Source of the DNA: Hymenobacter jejuensis
GTDB taxonomy: Bacteria > Bacteroidota > Bacteroidia > Cytophagales > Hymenobacteraceae
Assembly: GCF_006337165.1 (NCBI RefSeq)
Contig: NZ_CP040896.1
Coordinates: 2,418,001 to 2,482,000, forward strand
Length of the DNA stretch: 64,000 nucleotides
Direction: 5' to 3'
Shown here: in pieces, positions 9,735 through 18,132 of the stretch
Layout: each line of letters starts with the position of its first letter
Numbering within the stretch: position 1 is the first letter of the stretch
Position numbers and translations under genes: made by a program
Notes under the pieces: model-generated
Databases searched by the model: none
What the model was told of the DNA's origin: nothing
Seen by the model: the letters and a program-made list of their open reading frames with translations, nothing else

Positions 9735-10337
9735 ATGAGTACTGAACCAGATGAAAGGGCATTGCTTCAGGCCGTAGCGGCGGGCAATCGGGTGGCTTTC
9801 ACGTGTTTGTACAGCGCCCACCTGAACGATTTGTTTCGCTACGCTACTTTGTTTGTCGGCTCGACGGAAGAAGCCGAAGAGATAATCCAGGAGGTTTTTG
9901 TGCGCATCTGGGACCGGCGCGAGACGTTGCCGCACTTGGCTTCCTTCAAAGCGTATGCCTATCAGGTGGCCAAAAACCTAGTAGTCGATTACTGGCGCCA
10001 GCAAAAAAGACAGGTCACGGCCCACAAACGGTTGCAGGCGTTCACAACCGCCCCGGAATTTGCCGATGCCGCCCTGATTTACCAGCAAGATTACCAGATG
10101 GCGCAGCAGGCCATTGCACAACTGCCCCTCAAGCGCAAGCAGATTTTTTTGATGCGGACGCAGGAGGAGCTTTCGCTGGATGAGATTGCCCAGCAGCTTT
10201 CCATTTCGAAGTCCGTAGTCAAAAAGCAATTGTACGCCGCCACCGCCTTCGTAAAAGCCTACCTGCACCAGCACAGCGACTTGTCTGTCGGCGCCTTGTG
10301 CGTACTCACGCTGCTGGAAACGGTGAATCTGAACTAA
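9735..10337 (+). CDS. ECF RNA polymerase sigma factor (Bacteroidota FecI/CarQ-like)
   Basis: 200 residues. Region 2 is visible around FRYATLFVGSTEEAEEIIQ (about 36-54, with EVFVRIWDRRE following), region 4 around ELSLDEIAQQLSISKSVVKK (about 152-171). It is followed by a FecR anti-sigma gene and an STN-containing SusC, the standard trans-envelope signalling module: glycan binding at SusC is relayed through FecR to release the sigma factor, which switches on the SusCD operon. TACTTTTA at 9709-9716 is a near match to a -7 box. The gap to fecR contains the perfect palindrome TTATTTATAAATAA (10342-10355). Confidence 0.92.
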   Translation: MSTEPDERALLQAVAAGNRVAFTCLYSAHLNDLFRYATLFVGSTEEAEEIIQEVFVRIWDRRETLPHLASFKAYAYQVAKNLVVDYWRQQKRQVTAHKRLQAFTTAPEFADAALIYQQDYQMAQQAIAQLPLKRKQIFLMRTQEELSLDEIAQQLSISKSVVKKQLYAATAFVKAYLHQHSDLSVGALCVLTLLETVNLN

Positions 10338-10341
10338 GCCT

Positions 10342-10355
10342 TTATTTATAAATAA
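10342..10355. repeat. Perfect AT palindrome TTATTTATAAATAA
   Basis: 14-base perfect palindrome just after the sigma factor stop codon. It may be a binding site or a weak terminator; nothing more can be said. Confidence 0.4.
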
Positions 10356-10440
10356 CTGTACATCAATTAGTTGTAAATAAATTAATTTTCAGAGGGGTCC
10401 TTTCCCGCGGCGAGTGCGTCATAGGCGCGAACTCCCCGTT

Positions 10441-11460
10441 ATGACACCCTCCGAGCGCCGCCTGTTTCTGGAAAAATTCGCTGCCGAACAGCACACGGCG
10501 GCCGAGCACCGAGCGTTTGTGCAGTGGCTCCGGCAGGCATCGGCCCAGGAAATGACGGCGGCGCTGGAAGACTACGAGCGGCAGTACAGTCCGAAGCGCC
10601 CGGCCGCGCCGACGCCGCAGCTGATGGCCAAAATCGAAGCCCGGCTCGACCAGTCTGCGCCCCGTGCTGCCACTTCCGTGCCCGTAACAAGGCCGCTCTG
10701 GCCGCGGATTTTTGCTGCCGCAGCCGCCGTCGTAGCGCTTTTGGTGTTGCTGGGAGGTAATTTCCTCGCCCGAACCAAGTCGTTTAAGGCGGTGCCGCTG
10801 GTGTATTTGCACAAGCGCGTGCCGGCGGGCCACACCGATTCGCTCACCCTGGCCGATGGCAGCGTCGTGGTGCTCAACGAGCGCAGCACGTTTACATATC
10901 CGGCGCAGTTTGCGGCCCATCGCCGCGATGTGTACCTCGAAGGCGAAGCCTATTTTCGGGTTACCAAGAACTCTAGGCGGCCCTTCGTGATCCATACTGG
11001 CTCGTTGCAAACGCGCGTGGTGGGCACCAGCTTCAACGTGTACGCCTATCCGCGGGCCGCGCGGCAGGAGGTGACGGTACTGACCGGCAAAGTAGTAATT
11101 TCCCATCCTTTTGATAACCAAAAGGTTACCTTGCTGCCTGCGCAGCACGCCGTCTTCGATCGGGCCAGCCGATCCCTGCGTGCTGCCGTCGTAGGCAATC
11201 CGGCCCTGAGCCTGGCTTGGCGCCGGGGGCAGCTGCGGTTTGAAGACGCGCCTTTGGATGAAGTGCTCGATAAGGTCTCGATTCGCTACGGCGTGGCGAT
11301 TCGGGCGCGGGCGCCGCGGCTGCACCGATGCCGCGTCACCGTACGCTTCGGCACGGAGTCGGTGGCGGAAGTGGTGCAGGTGCTGGCCGCCCTCACGCAC
11401 AGCCGCCCCCGCACCGATTCGCAACACACCATCTGGCTCGAAGGTCCTGGTAGTTCTTGA
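10441..11460 (+). CDS. FecR-family anti-sigma factor
   Basis: 339 residues from ATG 10441. Cytosolic N-terminal part (about 1-80) binds the sigma factor; one membrane helix around 92-106 (FAAAAAVVALLVLLGGN); then the periplasmic FecR domain with TDSLTLADGSVVVLNERS, VYLEGEAYFRV, FVIHTGSLQTRVVGTSFNV and GKVVI, and a C-terminal DUF4974-type segment ending near LWRRGQ/FEDAPLDEVL. Domain order and length are typical. Follows the sigma gene by 103 bases and precedes susC, so it is the cognate regulator of this locus. Confidence 0.92.
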   Translation: MTPSERRLFLEKFAAEQHTAAEHRAFVQWLRQASAQEMTAALEDYERQYSPKRPAAPTPQLMAKIEARLDQSAPRAATSVPVTRPLWPRIFAAAAAVVALLVLLGGNFLARTKSFKAVPLVYLHKRVPAGHTDSLTLADGSVVVLNERSTFTYPAQFAAHRRDVYLEGEAYFRVTKNSRRPFVIHTGSLQTRVVGTSFNVYAYPRAARQEVTVLTGKVVISHPFDNQKVTLLPAQHAVFDRASRSLRAAVVGNPALSLAWRRGQLRFEDAPLDEVLDKVSIRYGVAIRARAPRLHRCRVTVRFGTESVAEVVQVLAALTHSRPRTDSQHTIWLEGPGSS

Positions 11461-11503
11461 AATCTGCTGTAATTCAGATACTTAGCTTATCAATAATCCG
11501 GTG

Positions 11504-11527
11504 GCGCCCACTTGTCGGGCGCTCATT
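11504..11527 (+). terminator. Possible weak hairpin between fecR and susC
   Basis: 6-bp GCGCCC/GGGCGC stem with a 7-base loop followed by TCATTT. Could separate regulatory and structural transcription; weak. Confidence 0.3.
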
Positions 11528-11614
11528 TAGTACCTGAAAGAAGTCGGACGCGCACCGGCGTACCCGGTCGCTCAGGCTTCACCGCATCCGCCTAACCCAC
11601 TCATCCTCAACTGT

Positions 11615-14600
11615 ATGCAAAACAAGTATTCTCCTTTTGCACAGGTGGTCCGTTGCCTGCGCCGGCCCGTGCCGGGCCTGCTGCTGACTACGCTGCTCAC
11701 AGCCGCCTGGATTTCGCCCGATCTGCCGCAAGGTGCTCTGCAGAAACGCATTAGCTTTCAGGCAGAAAACGCAACGCTCCGACAGGTACTCCAAGACCTC
11801 AGCACGAAAGCTGCCGTGCCCATCGCGTTCACCAGCGATTTGCCTTTGGACGAAAAAACCAGTGTGCGGGCCAGCCACGAGGCGCTCGACGACGTGCTGT
11901 TGCGCCTGTTACGCCCTCTGGGCCTGAATTACCGGGTAGTGGCCGGGCAGGTGATCATCGAAAAGCAGGCCCCGACTTCTACCCTCAGCAGCCCCACGAG
12001 CAACGTGGCAATCGAGGTGAAAGGCGTGGTGCGCGATGCCGCCACGGGCGAGCCGCTGCCCGGCGCCACGGTTTTGGTCAAGGGCACGACTACCGGCACT
12101 TCTACCAGCGATGCGGGCGCGTTTACGCTGCAAGTGCCTGACGAAGATGCAGTTCTGGTGGTTAACTTCATCGGTTACGATGCCCAGGAAATTCGCGTCG
12201 GCAGCCAGCGTACGCTCAACATCGCCCTGAAAACCAATGCCACCTCGCTCGACCAGGTGGTGGTAGTGGGCTACACCACCCAGGAAGCCAAGGACGTGAC
12301 CGGCGCCGTGGGCATTCTGCCGCTGGATCGGGTAAAAAACTTCCCGGTTGCCAGTGTCGATAAGCTGCTGCAAGGGCAGGTAGCGGGTGTGCAGGTCAGC
12401 AACGACGGCGCTCCGGGCGGCAACAGCGTGGTGCGGGTGCGCGGCCTGGGTACGCTCGGCGACAACGACCCGCTCTACATCATCGACGGCGTGCCGACCA
12501 AGGCGGGCCTTAATCAGCTCAACCCCAACGACATCGAGTCGATGCAGGTGCTGAAGGATGCTTCCTCGACGGCCATTTACGGCGCGCGGGCCTCCAACGG
12601 CGTCGTGGTGATTACGACCAAGCAGGGCAAGGCGGGCAAAACCCAGCTGAGCTTCGACTCTTACTACGGCGTGCAGTCGGTGTATAACCTGCCACATATG
12701 GTGTCGCCGGCACAACTCGCTCAGGTTGAGTTTGATGCGCAGCGCAACAGCGGCCAGACACCCAGTCACCCGCAGTACGGTAACGGCGCGCAGCCGGTGC
12801 TGCCGGAGTTTTTGCAACGCAACCCCGATGTGCGCGCTAATCAGTCGGGCACCAACTGGTTCAAAACGATTTTCCGGCCGGCTCCAATCCAGAACTACTC
12901 CCTGGGGTTGTCGGGAGGCAGCGAAAGCAGCCGCCACGCCATCAACCTGACCTATTTTGACCAAGATGGCATCTTGAAATACACGGGGTTCAAGCGCGTT
13001 TCGCTGCGCGCCAACACCGAGTACACGATATTAAAACGCCTGAAAGTAGGGGAGAACTTCACGGCTAGCTACGGCCGCTCGACGCAGGCTTCTTCCAATG
13101 CCGTAAACGGCGGCGTGGTGTTCGATGCCTTCCGGATGCCTTCCATTGTGCCCGTGCGTGATGAAGCGGGCAACTTTGCCGGTCCGGCCGCCGGTTTGGG
13201 CGACGCCAGCAACCCGCTGCGGGTGCTTTACAATGCGCGCGACAACCCCACCCGAACCATCCGGGCGTTGGGTAATGCTTATGCCGAATTAGAACTGGTT
13301 GATAATCTGTTTGTTAGGTCGTCCATTGGCGTCGATTATCTCTCGACCAATTTTCGGGGGTTCTCGCCTAGTTTCACCGAAGGCATTGCCACCAACCCTA
13401 CGGCCAGCCTCACCAACAACAACGCTTACACCATCAACTGGACCTGGACCAACATTGCGCGCTACAGCCGCGATTTTGGGCAGCACAACGTGGCGGCGGT
13501 GATCGGTACGGAAGCCATTCAGAACACCGACGAAGGCTTCACGGCCTACCGGGAAAACTTCCTGATCAATAACCTCGATTTCCGCTACCTCGACGCCGGG
13601 CAGGGCCTGCAAACCAACGGCGGCACCGGGTCGGCGTGGGCGCTGTTTTCGCTGTTTGGTCGCCTCGACTACAACTACGCCGGCAAGTATCTGTTCTCGG
13701 CCTCAGTACGCCGCGACGGGTCCAGCCGCTTCCCCAGCGACAACCGCTACGCCGTGTTTCCGGCTTTCTCGGCGGGCTGGCGGCTTTCGGAAGAGTCTTT
13801 CTTTAAGGAGATTAGCTGGCTGAGCAACCTGAAGCTGCGGGCTTCGTGGGGACAAAGCGGCAACCAGGAAATCGGTAACTACCCGGCGTTCGACATCTAC
13901 GGCATCAGCCCCACGAACACCAACTACCCCATTACCGGCAGCAACGGTACCGTGCAGACGGGCTACACGGCCCGGGCCATTGGCAACCCCAGGCTGAAGT
14001 GGGAAACCACTACCCAAACCGACATCGGCATTGACTTTGGCGTGATCCGCAACCGCCTGAACCTCAGCGTGGATGTGTTCGACAAAACGACCAAAGACGT
14101 GCTGGTGCGCGTGCCGCGCCCGGCCTTGGCGGGTGAGGTGCTGGTCCCTTACGAAAACGCCGGTCGCATCCGCAACCGCGGGCTGGAGTTTTTAATCAAT
14201 TACCAGAGCGACGCCGCCAAAGATTTCCACTGGGGCGTGTCGGCCAACGGATCGATTGTGCGCAACAAGGTCTTGTCGTTGGGTGGAGGAAGTTTGTATA
14301 TCCCTGGTTATGTGAGCAATAACCTCACACGCGGGCTGTCGCTTTCGCGCACCGAAGTCGGCAAGCCGGTAGCGTATTTCTACGGCTACGTCGTGGACGG
14401 TATTTTCCAAAACCAGAACGAAGTAGACGCCGCCGCCGCCCAGAAAGGCAAGGCCGTGGGCCGGTGGCGCTACAAAGACCTGAACGGCGACGGCACCGTC
14501 AACGAGCAGGACCAGCAGCAGATTGGCAAGCCAGAACCCGATTTTACGTACGGCGTGAACCTGAATGTGGCCTACAAAAACTTCGACCTCAGCGGCTTTA

Positions 14601-15049
14601 TCCAAGGGGTGCAAGGGATCAGCATCTACAACTTCAGCAAGTACCACACGGACTTCGCCTTCGACCCCTTCAACAAGAGCACGCGCATTTTGGATTCCTG
14701 GACGCCTCAGAATACCGACGCCAAGCTGCCCCAGCTCAGCAAGACCAACGTCAACGACGAGCTGCGGCCTTCGACGTACTTCGTGGAAAACGGCTCCTAT
14801 GCCCGCCTGAAAAACCTACAATTGGGGTATACGCTGCCACTGGCCTGGACCTCAGCCATTAAGGCCAGCAGCTTGCGGGTGTATGTACAGGCCCAAAACC
14901 TGTTTACGATCACCAAATACTCGGGCATGGACCCGGAGGTGAACCTGCAAAACTACAACTCCGCTGACCGCAACCTCGACCAGAACATCGACCGCGGCTA
15001 TTATCCGCAGCCGCGGGCCGTGCTCTTTGGCGTCAACGCCCGGTTTTAA
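11615..15049 (+). CDS. SusC/RagA-type TonB-dependent outer-membrane transporter with STN domain
   Basis: 1144 residues. After a signal peptide comes an STN domain (about 45-110: SFQAENATLRQVLQDLS, then LDDVLLRLLRPLGLNYRVV), the hallmark of transducers that talk to FecR. Next a carboxypeptidase-regulatory-like domain (about 135-210, VKGVVRDAATGEPLPGATV), the plug with VVVVGYTTQEAKDVTGAVG and GTLGDNDPLYIIDGVP, and a ~900-residue beta-barrel ending in aromatic F (VLFGVNARF). It imports oligosaccharides through the outer membrane using TonB energy, with the downstream SusD as lid. The substrate is inferred from the linked GH92 as mannosyl oligosaccharide. Confidence 0.95.
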   Translation: MQNKYSPFAQVVRCLRRPVPGLLLTTLLTAAWISPDLPQGALQKRISFQAENATLRQVLQDLSTKAAVPIAFTSDLPLDEKTSVRASHEALDDVLLRLLRPLGLNYRVVAGQVIIEKQAPTSTLSSPTSNVAIEVKGVVRDAATGEPLPGATVLVKGTTTGTSTSDAGAFTLQVPDEDAVLVVNFIGYDAQEIRVGSQRTLNIALKTNATSLDQVVVVGYTTQEAKDVTGAVGILPLDRVKNFPVASVDKLLQGQVAGVQVSNDGAPGGNSVVRVRGLGTLGDNDPLYIIDGVPTKAGLNQLNPNDIESMQVLKDASSTAIYGARASNGVVVITTKQGKAGKTQLSFDSYYGVQSVYNLPHMVSPAQLAQVEFDAQRNSGQTPSHPQYGNGAQPVLPEFLQRNPDVRANQSGTNWFKTIFRPAPIQNYSLGLSGGSESSRHAINLTYFDQDGILKYTGFKRVSLRANTEYTILKRLKVGENFTASYGRSTQASSNAVNGGVVFDAFRMPSIVPVRDEAGNFAGPAAGLGDASNPLRVLYNARDNPTRTIRALGNAYAELELVDNLFVRSSIGVDYLSTNFRGFSPSFTEGIATNPTASLTNNNAYTINWTWTNIARYSRDFGQHNVAAVIGTEAIQNTDEGFTAYRENFLINNLDFRYLDAGQGLQTNGGTGSAWALFSLFGRLDYNYAGKYLFSASVRRDGSSRFPSDNRYAVFPAFSAGWRLSEESFFKEISWLSNLKLRASWGQSGNQEIGNYPAFDIYGISPTNTNYPITGSNGTVQTGYTARAIGNPRLKWETTTQTDIGIDFGVIRNRLNLSVDVFDKTTKDVLVRVPRPALAGEVLVPYENAGRIRNRGLEFLINYQSDAAKDFHWGVSANGSIVRNKVLSLGGGSLYIPGYVSNNLTRGLSLSRTEVGKPVAYFYGYVVDGIFQNQNEVDAAAAQKGKAVGRWRYKDLNGDGTVNEQDQQQIGKPEPDFTYGVNLNVAYKNFDLSGFIQGVQGISIYNFSKYHTDFAFDPFNKSTRILDSWTPQNTDAKLPQLSKTNVNDELRPSTYFVENGSYARLKNLQLGYTLPLAWTSAIKASSLRVYVQAQNLFTITKYSGMDPEVNLQNYNSADRNLDQNIDRGYYPQPRAVLFGVNARF

Positions 15050-15070
15050 CTTCCAACGCTCTTTCGCATC

Positions 15071-16708
15071 ATGAAAAATAAGATTCTGCTGTTGGTTCTG
15101 GCCGCTACGTTTGCCAGCTGCAACAAAGACTTTCTCGACGAACAACCCAAAGCCAGCCTCTCGTCGACGGACCTAAACAACCTGGCGGCGGTGGAAGCCC
15201 TCATCACGGCTGCGTACGCCCCGCTGGGTGGCCAGATCGACGATGCCAACAACGCCTTCAACTCGCCCGGCACCAACTGGACGTTTGGCGATGTCGTGTC
15301 GGACGACGCGTACAAAGGCGGTGGCGGCGTGGGTGACCAGAACGGCATGCACCTGATGGAAATCTTTCTCACCAACGCCAACATCATCGATGTAGAGCGG
15401 AAGTGGCGGGCCTGCTACGAAGGCATTGCCCGCGTGAACCGCGCCATCCAGGCCGTCAACGGCTTTGCGGGCATGACCGACGCGCAGCGCACGACGCGGC
15501 TGGGCGAGCTGCACTTGCTGCGTGGCCACTATTACTTCGACCTCAAAAAGATCTACAACCACATTCCGTGGGTGGACGAAACGCCGCGCGCCGTCACCGA
15601 GTACGACATCCCCAACAACCTGTCGGATGCGGAATTGTGGAAAAACATTGAAAACGAGTTTCTGCTGGCACAGGCCAACCTGCCGGCCAAGCAAACCGAC
15701 CTGGGGCGCGTAACCAAAGGCGCTGCCACGGCTTACCTAGCCAAGCTGTACCTCTACACCAAGGATTATCCGAAGGTGATCACGACTGTGGATGCTTTGC
15801 TGGCCACGGGCCTCTACCGCCTCAACGACAACTACCACGACAACTTCGACCCGACCAAGGAACACGGCCCGGAGAGCCTGTTTGCCATCGAGCGCTCGAT
15901 CCGCGACGGTACGCCCAACAACTTCCGCGGTAGCCTCGACGAGCGTCTGCTGAACCCTGGCGGTCCTTACTACCCCGTCTACGGCTTCGATATGCCCAGC
16001 CAGGATTTGGTAAATGCTTTTAAAACGACGGCCGCTGGCCTGCCCCAAACCGACAAATCGGATGTGGGCGCCACGGATTTTGTCGATCCGCGGCTCGACC
16101 ATACGGTGGGCCGGCCGGGGGTTCAGTTTCTGGATCTGGCACCGTACGCCGCTACCTGGGCCCGCGATGCCGGCACTTACGGCGTATTTGCCTTCAAGAA
16201 GCGCATGGTTAGCTCTCGTTCGGCGCTCTATCTCAATCAGTTTCCGTGGGTGAGTGCCCTGAACTACGACATTATTCGGCTGGCCGATGTGTTGTTGTTC
16301 AAAGCCGAAGCCCAAGCCGAAACCGGCAACCTGGAAGGCGCCCGCACCATCGTCAACCAGATTCGGCGTCGGGCGGCTAACGATCAGGTACTCAATGCCA
16401 ACGGCACGCCCGCGGCCAACTACAAAGTGGCCGAGTACGCCGCCCCTTTTGCCAACCAGGAAGCCGCCCGGCAAGCCGTACGCACCGAGCGCCGCCTCGA
16501 AATGGCCCTGGAAGGCCAGCGCTTTTTCGACCTAGTGCGCTGGGGCATCGCCGACCAAGTGATGAACGAGCACTTCGCCCGCGAAAAAACCAAGCGCACG
16601 TACCTCGCTACGGCCCGCTTCGTCAAAGGCACCCATGAGTATTTTCCCATTCCGCAGTCGCAGCTCAACCTGAGCAAAGGCCTGTTGAAGCAAAACGCAG
16701 GGTATTAA
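15071..16708 (+). CDS. SusD/RagB-family glycan-binding lipoprotein
   Basis: 545 residues. Lipoprotein signal MKNKILLLVLAATFASC with Cys17, then NKDFLDEQPKAS, the usual SusD start. TPR-like helices carry ELHLLRGHYYFDLKKIYNHI (a conserved SusD block), and the C-terminal region has LRLADVLLFKAEAQAE-like IIRLADVLLFKAEA and RTERRLEMALEGQRFFDLVRWG, strong family markers. It sits on the cell surface over the SusC barrel. The 21-base spacing to susC indicates co-transcription. A hairpin follows, partly insulating the downstream genes. Confidence 0.95.
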   Translation: MKNKILLLVLAATFASCNKDFLDEQPKASLSSTDLNNLAAVEALITAAYAPLGGQIDDANNAFNSPGTNWTFGDVVSDDAYKGGGGVGDQNGMHLMEIFLTNANIIDVERKWRACYEGIARVNRAIQAVNGFAGMTDAQRTTRLGELHLLRGHYYFDLKKIYNHIPWVDETPRAVTEYDIPNNLSDAELWKNIENEFLLAQANLPAKQTDLGRVTKGAATAYLAKLYLYTKDYPKVITTVDALLATGLYRLNDNYHDNFDPTKEHGPESLFAIERSIRDGTPNNFRGSLDERLLNPGGPYYPVYGFDMPSQDLVNAFKTTAAGLPQTDKSDVGATDFVDPRLDHTVGRPGVQFLDLAPYAATWARDAGTYGVFAFKKRMVSSRSALYLNQFPWVSALNYDIIRLADVLLFKAEAQAETGNLEGARTIVNQIRRRAANDQVLNANGTPAANYKVAEYAAPFANQEAARQAVRTERRLEMALEGQRFFDLVRWGIADQVMNEHFAREKTKRTYLATARFVKGTHEYFPIPQSQLNLSKGLLKQNAGY

Positions 16709-16720
16709 TTAGTTAACAAC

Positions 16721-16768
16721 CAGCGCCGTGGTAAGTAGCCCTCGACCGAGGGTGTTGCCACGGCGCTG
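16721..16768 (+). terminator. Hairpin after susD
   Basis: 11-bp perfect stem CAGCGCCGTGG/CCACGGCGCTG (16721-16731, 16758-16768), with an inner CCCT/AGGG stem, followed by TTGTG. It is a terminator or attenuator between susD and the YdcF gene. Confidence 0.6.
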
Positions 16769-16843
16769 TTGTGTGGGTACTGCTGCCCCGCGCTTTCTTC
16801 CCGGCGAATGGGAAGCCACTGTCCGCACCATTCTCTCCCACTT

Positions 16844-18103
16844 ATGTCTTGGCGATATCTTTTTAGGCTGACGGCGCTCCTGTGTTGCGTGCCAATTTTG
16901 GGCTCGGCGCAACCGGTGCTTCCCCGGCTGTCGGCCGCGCGTACCGATTCGGTAATCGTCGCCAAAACCTTTCCGCTGCTGTCGCTCTTCGAAACGCACC
17001 CCGCGCTTCGCCGCGCCTTGCAAACCGATCCGGAATTGCAGCGCATCAGCCGCCGACAGGCCGAACGCACGTACCAAGCGTTGCGCAAAGGCCCACCCGA
17101 GCCGCAGCGCTACGCCGATTCGTTGGCGTGGAACCCGCAGGAAATACAAGTTGTAGGTAAGTATTTGGTTAATAAATACTTACATAACAATGAATTGCAT
17201 GCCGCGCTAGCTCCCGTATTGGCCAAAACCGGCCGCTACCCCGTGTATGCCGATAGGCCCGATACGGCGGTGCTGCGGTTGGCTTGGCGCGATGCAGCGC
17301 TTGGCCTCAACCGCATTGTGCGGGTGTATTTTGGTAATGCTGTGCCACGCTACCCGGCCATTGATTCCAGTAGCTTCCGGCGCCACGATGCAGCCTTTGC
17401 GAAGCAGGTGCGCGCTGATTTACGGCCGCTCAGCCGCAAAGCCCGGCGCCATTCAGATGGCTATTATACCTTGCCTCTGCAAGCTGCGCTGCTGGCCCTG
17501 CGCCTCAACCAGCGCGACGAAGCCGCCCGTTACGAGCCGCTGGAAGCGGGTCTGAATCAGGCCCCGCGTGCGGCTGTGGCCACCACAGCATGGGTGCGTT
17601 ATCCTTACAGCCTGATTCTGGTGCCGGGGCACGGGCCCGAAGAAACCGGGGTGGCCCTCGACACGCTGGGTGCTTACCGTTGCCGGCTGGCGGCGGCCAG
17701 CTTCCGCAAAGGGCAAGCACCGTTCATCATGGTTTCGGGCGGCCATGTGCATCCTAACAAGACGCCGTACTGCGAAGCGGTCGAAATGAAAAGATACTTG
17801 GTCGAAAAGCTCGGTTTGCCCGATGCGGCGGTGCTCATCGAGCCCCATGCCCGCCACACAACCACCAACCTGCGCAACGCCGTCCGGATGCTCTACAATT
17901 TCGGCATGCCCACCGACCGGCCTGTGCTCACTGTCACCGACGCGGCGCAGAGCCGCAGCATTGTAGCCATGGCCGAGCGCTGCAAACAGGAGTTCGGCTA
18001 CGTGCCGTATCGCGACATGCAACGGCTGTCGGATGAAGAAAGCGTCTGCTTTCCCGTTCCCGAAGCCCGTCAGCCCGACCCCTACGATCCGCTTGATCCA
18101 TAG
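16844..18103 (+). CDS. Exported YdcF/SanA-like (DUF218) protein
   Basis: 419 residues from ATG 16844, which gives a clean signal peptide (MSWRYLFRLTALLCCVPILG). The first ~235 residues are helical and unassigned. The C-terminal ~170 carry the DUF218 core: LILVPGHGPEETG, FIMVSGGHVHPNKTPYCEA, EMKRYLVEKLG, ARHTTTNLRNAVRML and LTVTDAAQSRSI. DUF218 proteins are linked to envelope/vancomycin-barrier functions or cofactor chemistry, and a few to glycan metabolism; no activity can be asserted. Position between susD and a GH92 gene suggests a role in the same glycan pathway. An AT-rich inverted repeat lies inside the gene at 17159-17181. The stop region is duplicated (see repeat 18092-18118). Confidence 0.78.
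   Translation: MSWRYLFRLTALLCCVPILGSAQPVLPRLSAARTDSVIVAKTFPLLSLFETHPALRRALQTDPELQRISRRQAERTYQALRKGPPEPQRYADSLAWNPQEIQVVGKYLVNKYLHNNELHAALAPVLAKTGRYPVYADRPDTAVLRLAWRDAALGLNRIVRVYFGNAVPRYPAIDSSSFRRHDAAFAKQVRADLRPLSRKARRHSDGYYTLPLQAALLALRLNQRDEAARYEPLEAGLNQAPRAAVATTAWVRYPYSLILVPGHGPEETGVALDTLGAYRCRLAAASFRKGQAPFIMVSGGHVHPNKTPYCEAVEMKRYLVEKLGLPDAAVLIEPHARHTTTNLRNAVRMLYNFGMPTDRPVLTVTDAAQSRSIVAMAERCKQEFGYVPYRDMQRLSDEESVCFPVPEARQPDPYDPLDP
17159..17181. repeat. AT-rich inverted repeat inside the YdcF-like gene
   Basis: AAGTATTT (17159-17166) and AAATACTT (17174-17181) flank a 7-base spacer within an AT-rich patch (about 17150-17205) that contrasts with the GC-rich surrounding codons. Confidence 0.55.
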
Positions 18104-18118
18104 GGACTTGATCCATAG
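18092..18118 (+). repeat. Direct repeat duplicating the stop-codon region
   Basis: CTTGATCCATAG occurs at 18092-18103 and again at 18107-18118, a 15-base-period tandem copy that includes the TAG stop of the YdcF gene. Confidence 0.6.
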
Positions 18119-18132
18119 AGAGTTATAGACGC

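Noticed and set aside
11909..12964. 351-residue open frame antisense to the SusC gene
   Set aside because: Lies inside the conserved TonB plug region; composition is shadow-like and has no domain.
16709..17149. Open frame overlapping the YdcF-like gene on the minus strand
   Set aside because: Overlaps the susD terminator and a signal peptide region of a real gene; no family match seen.
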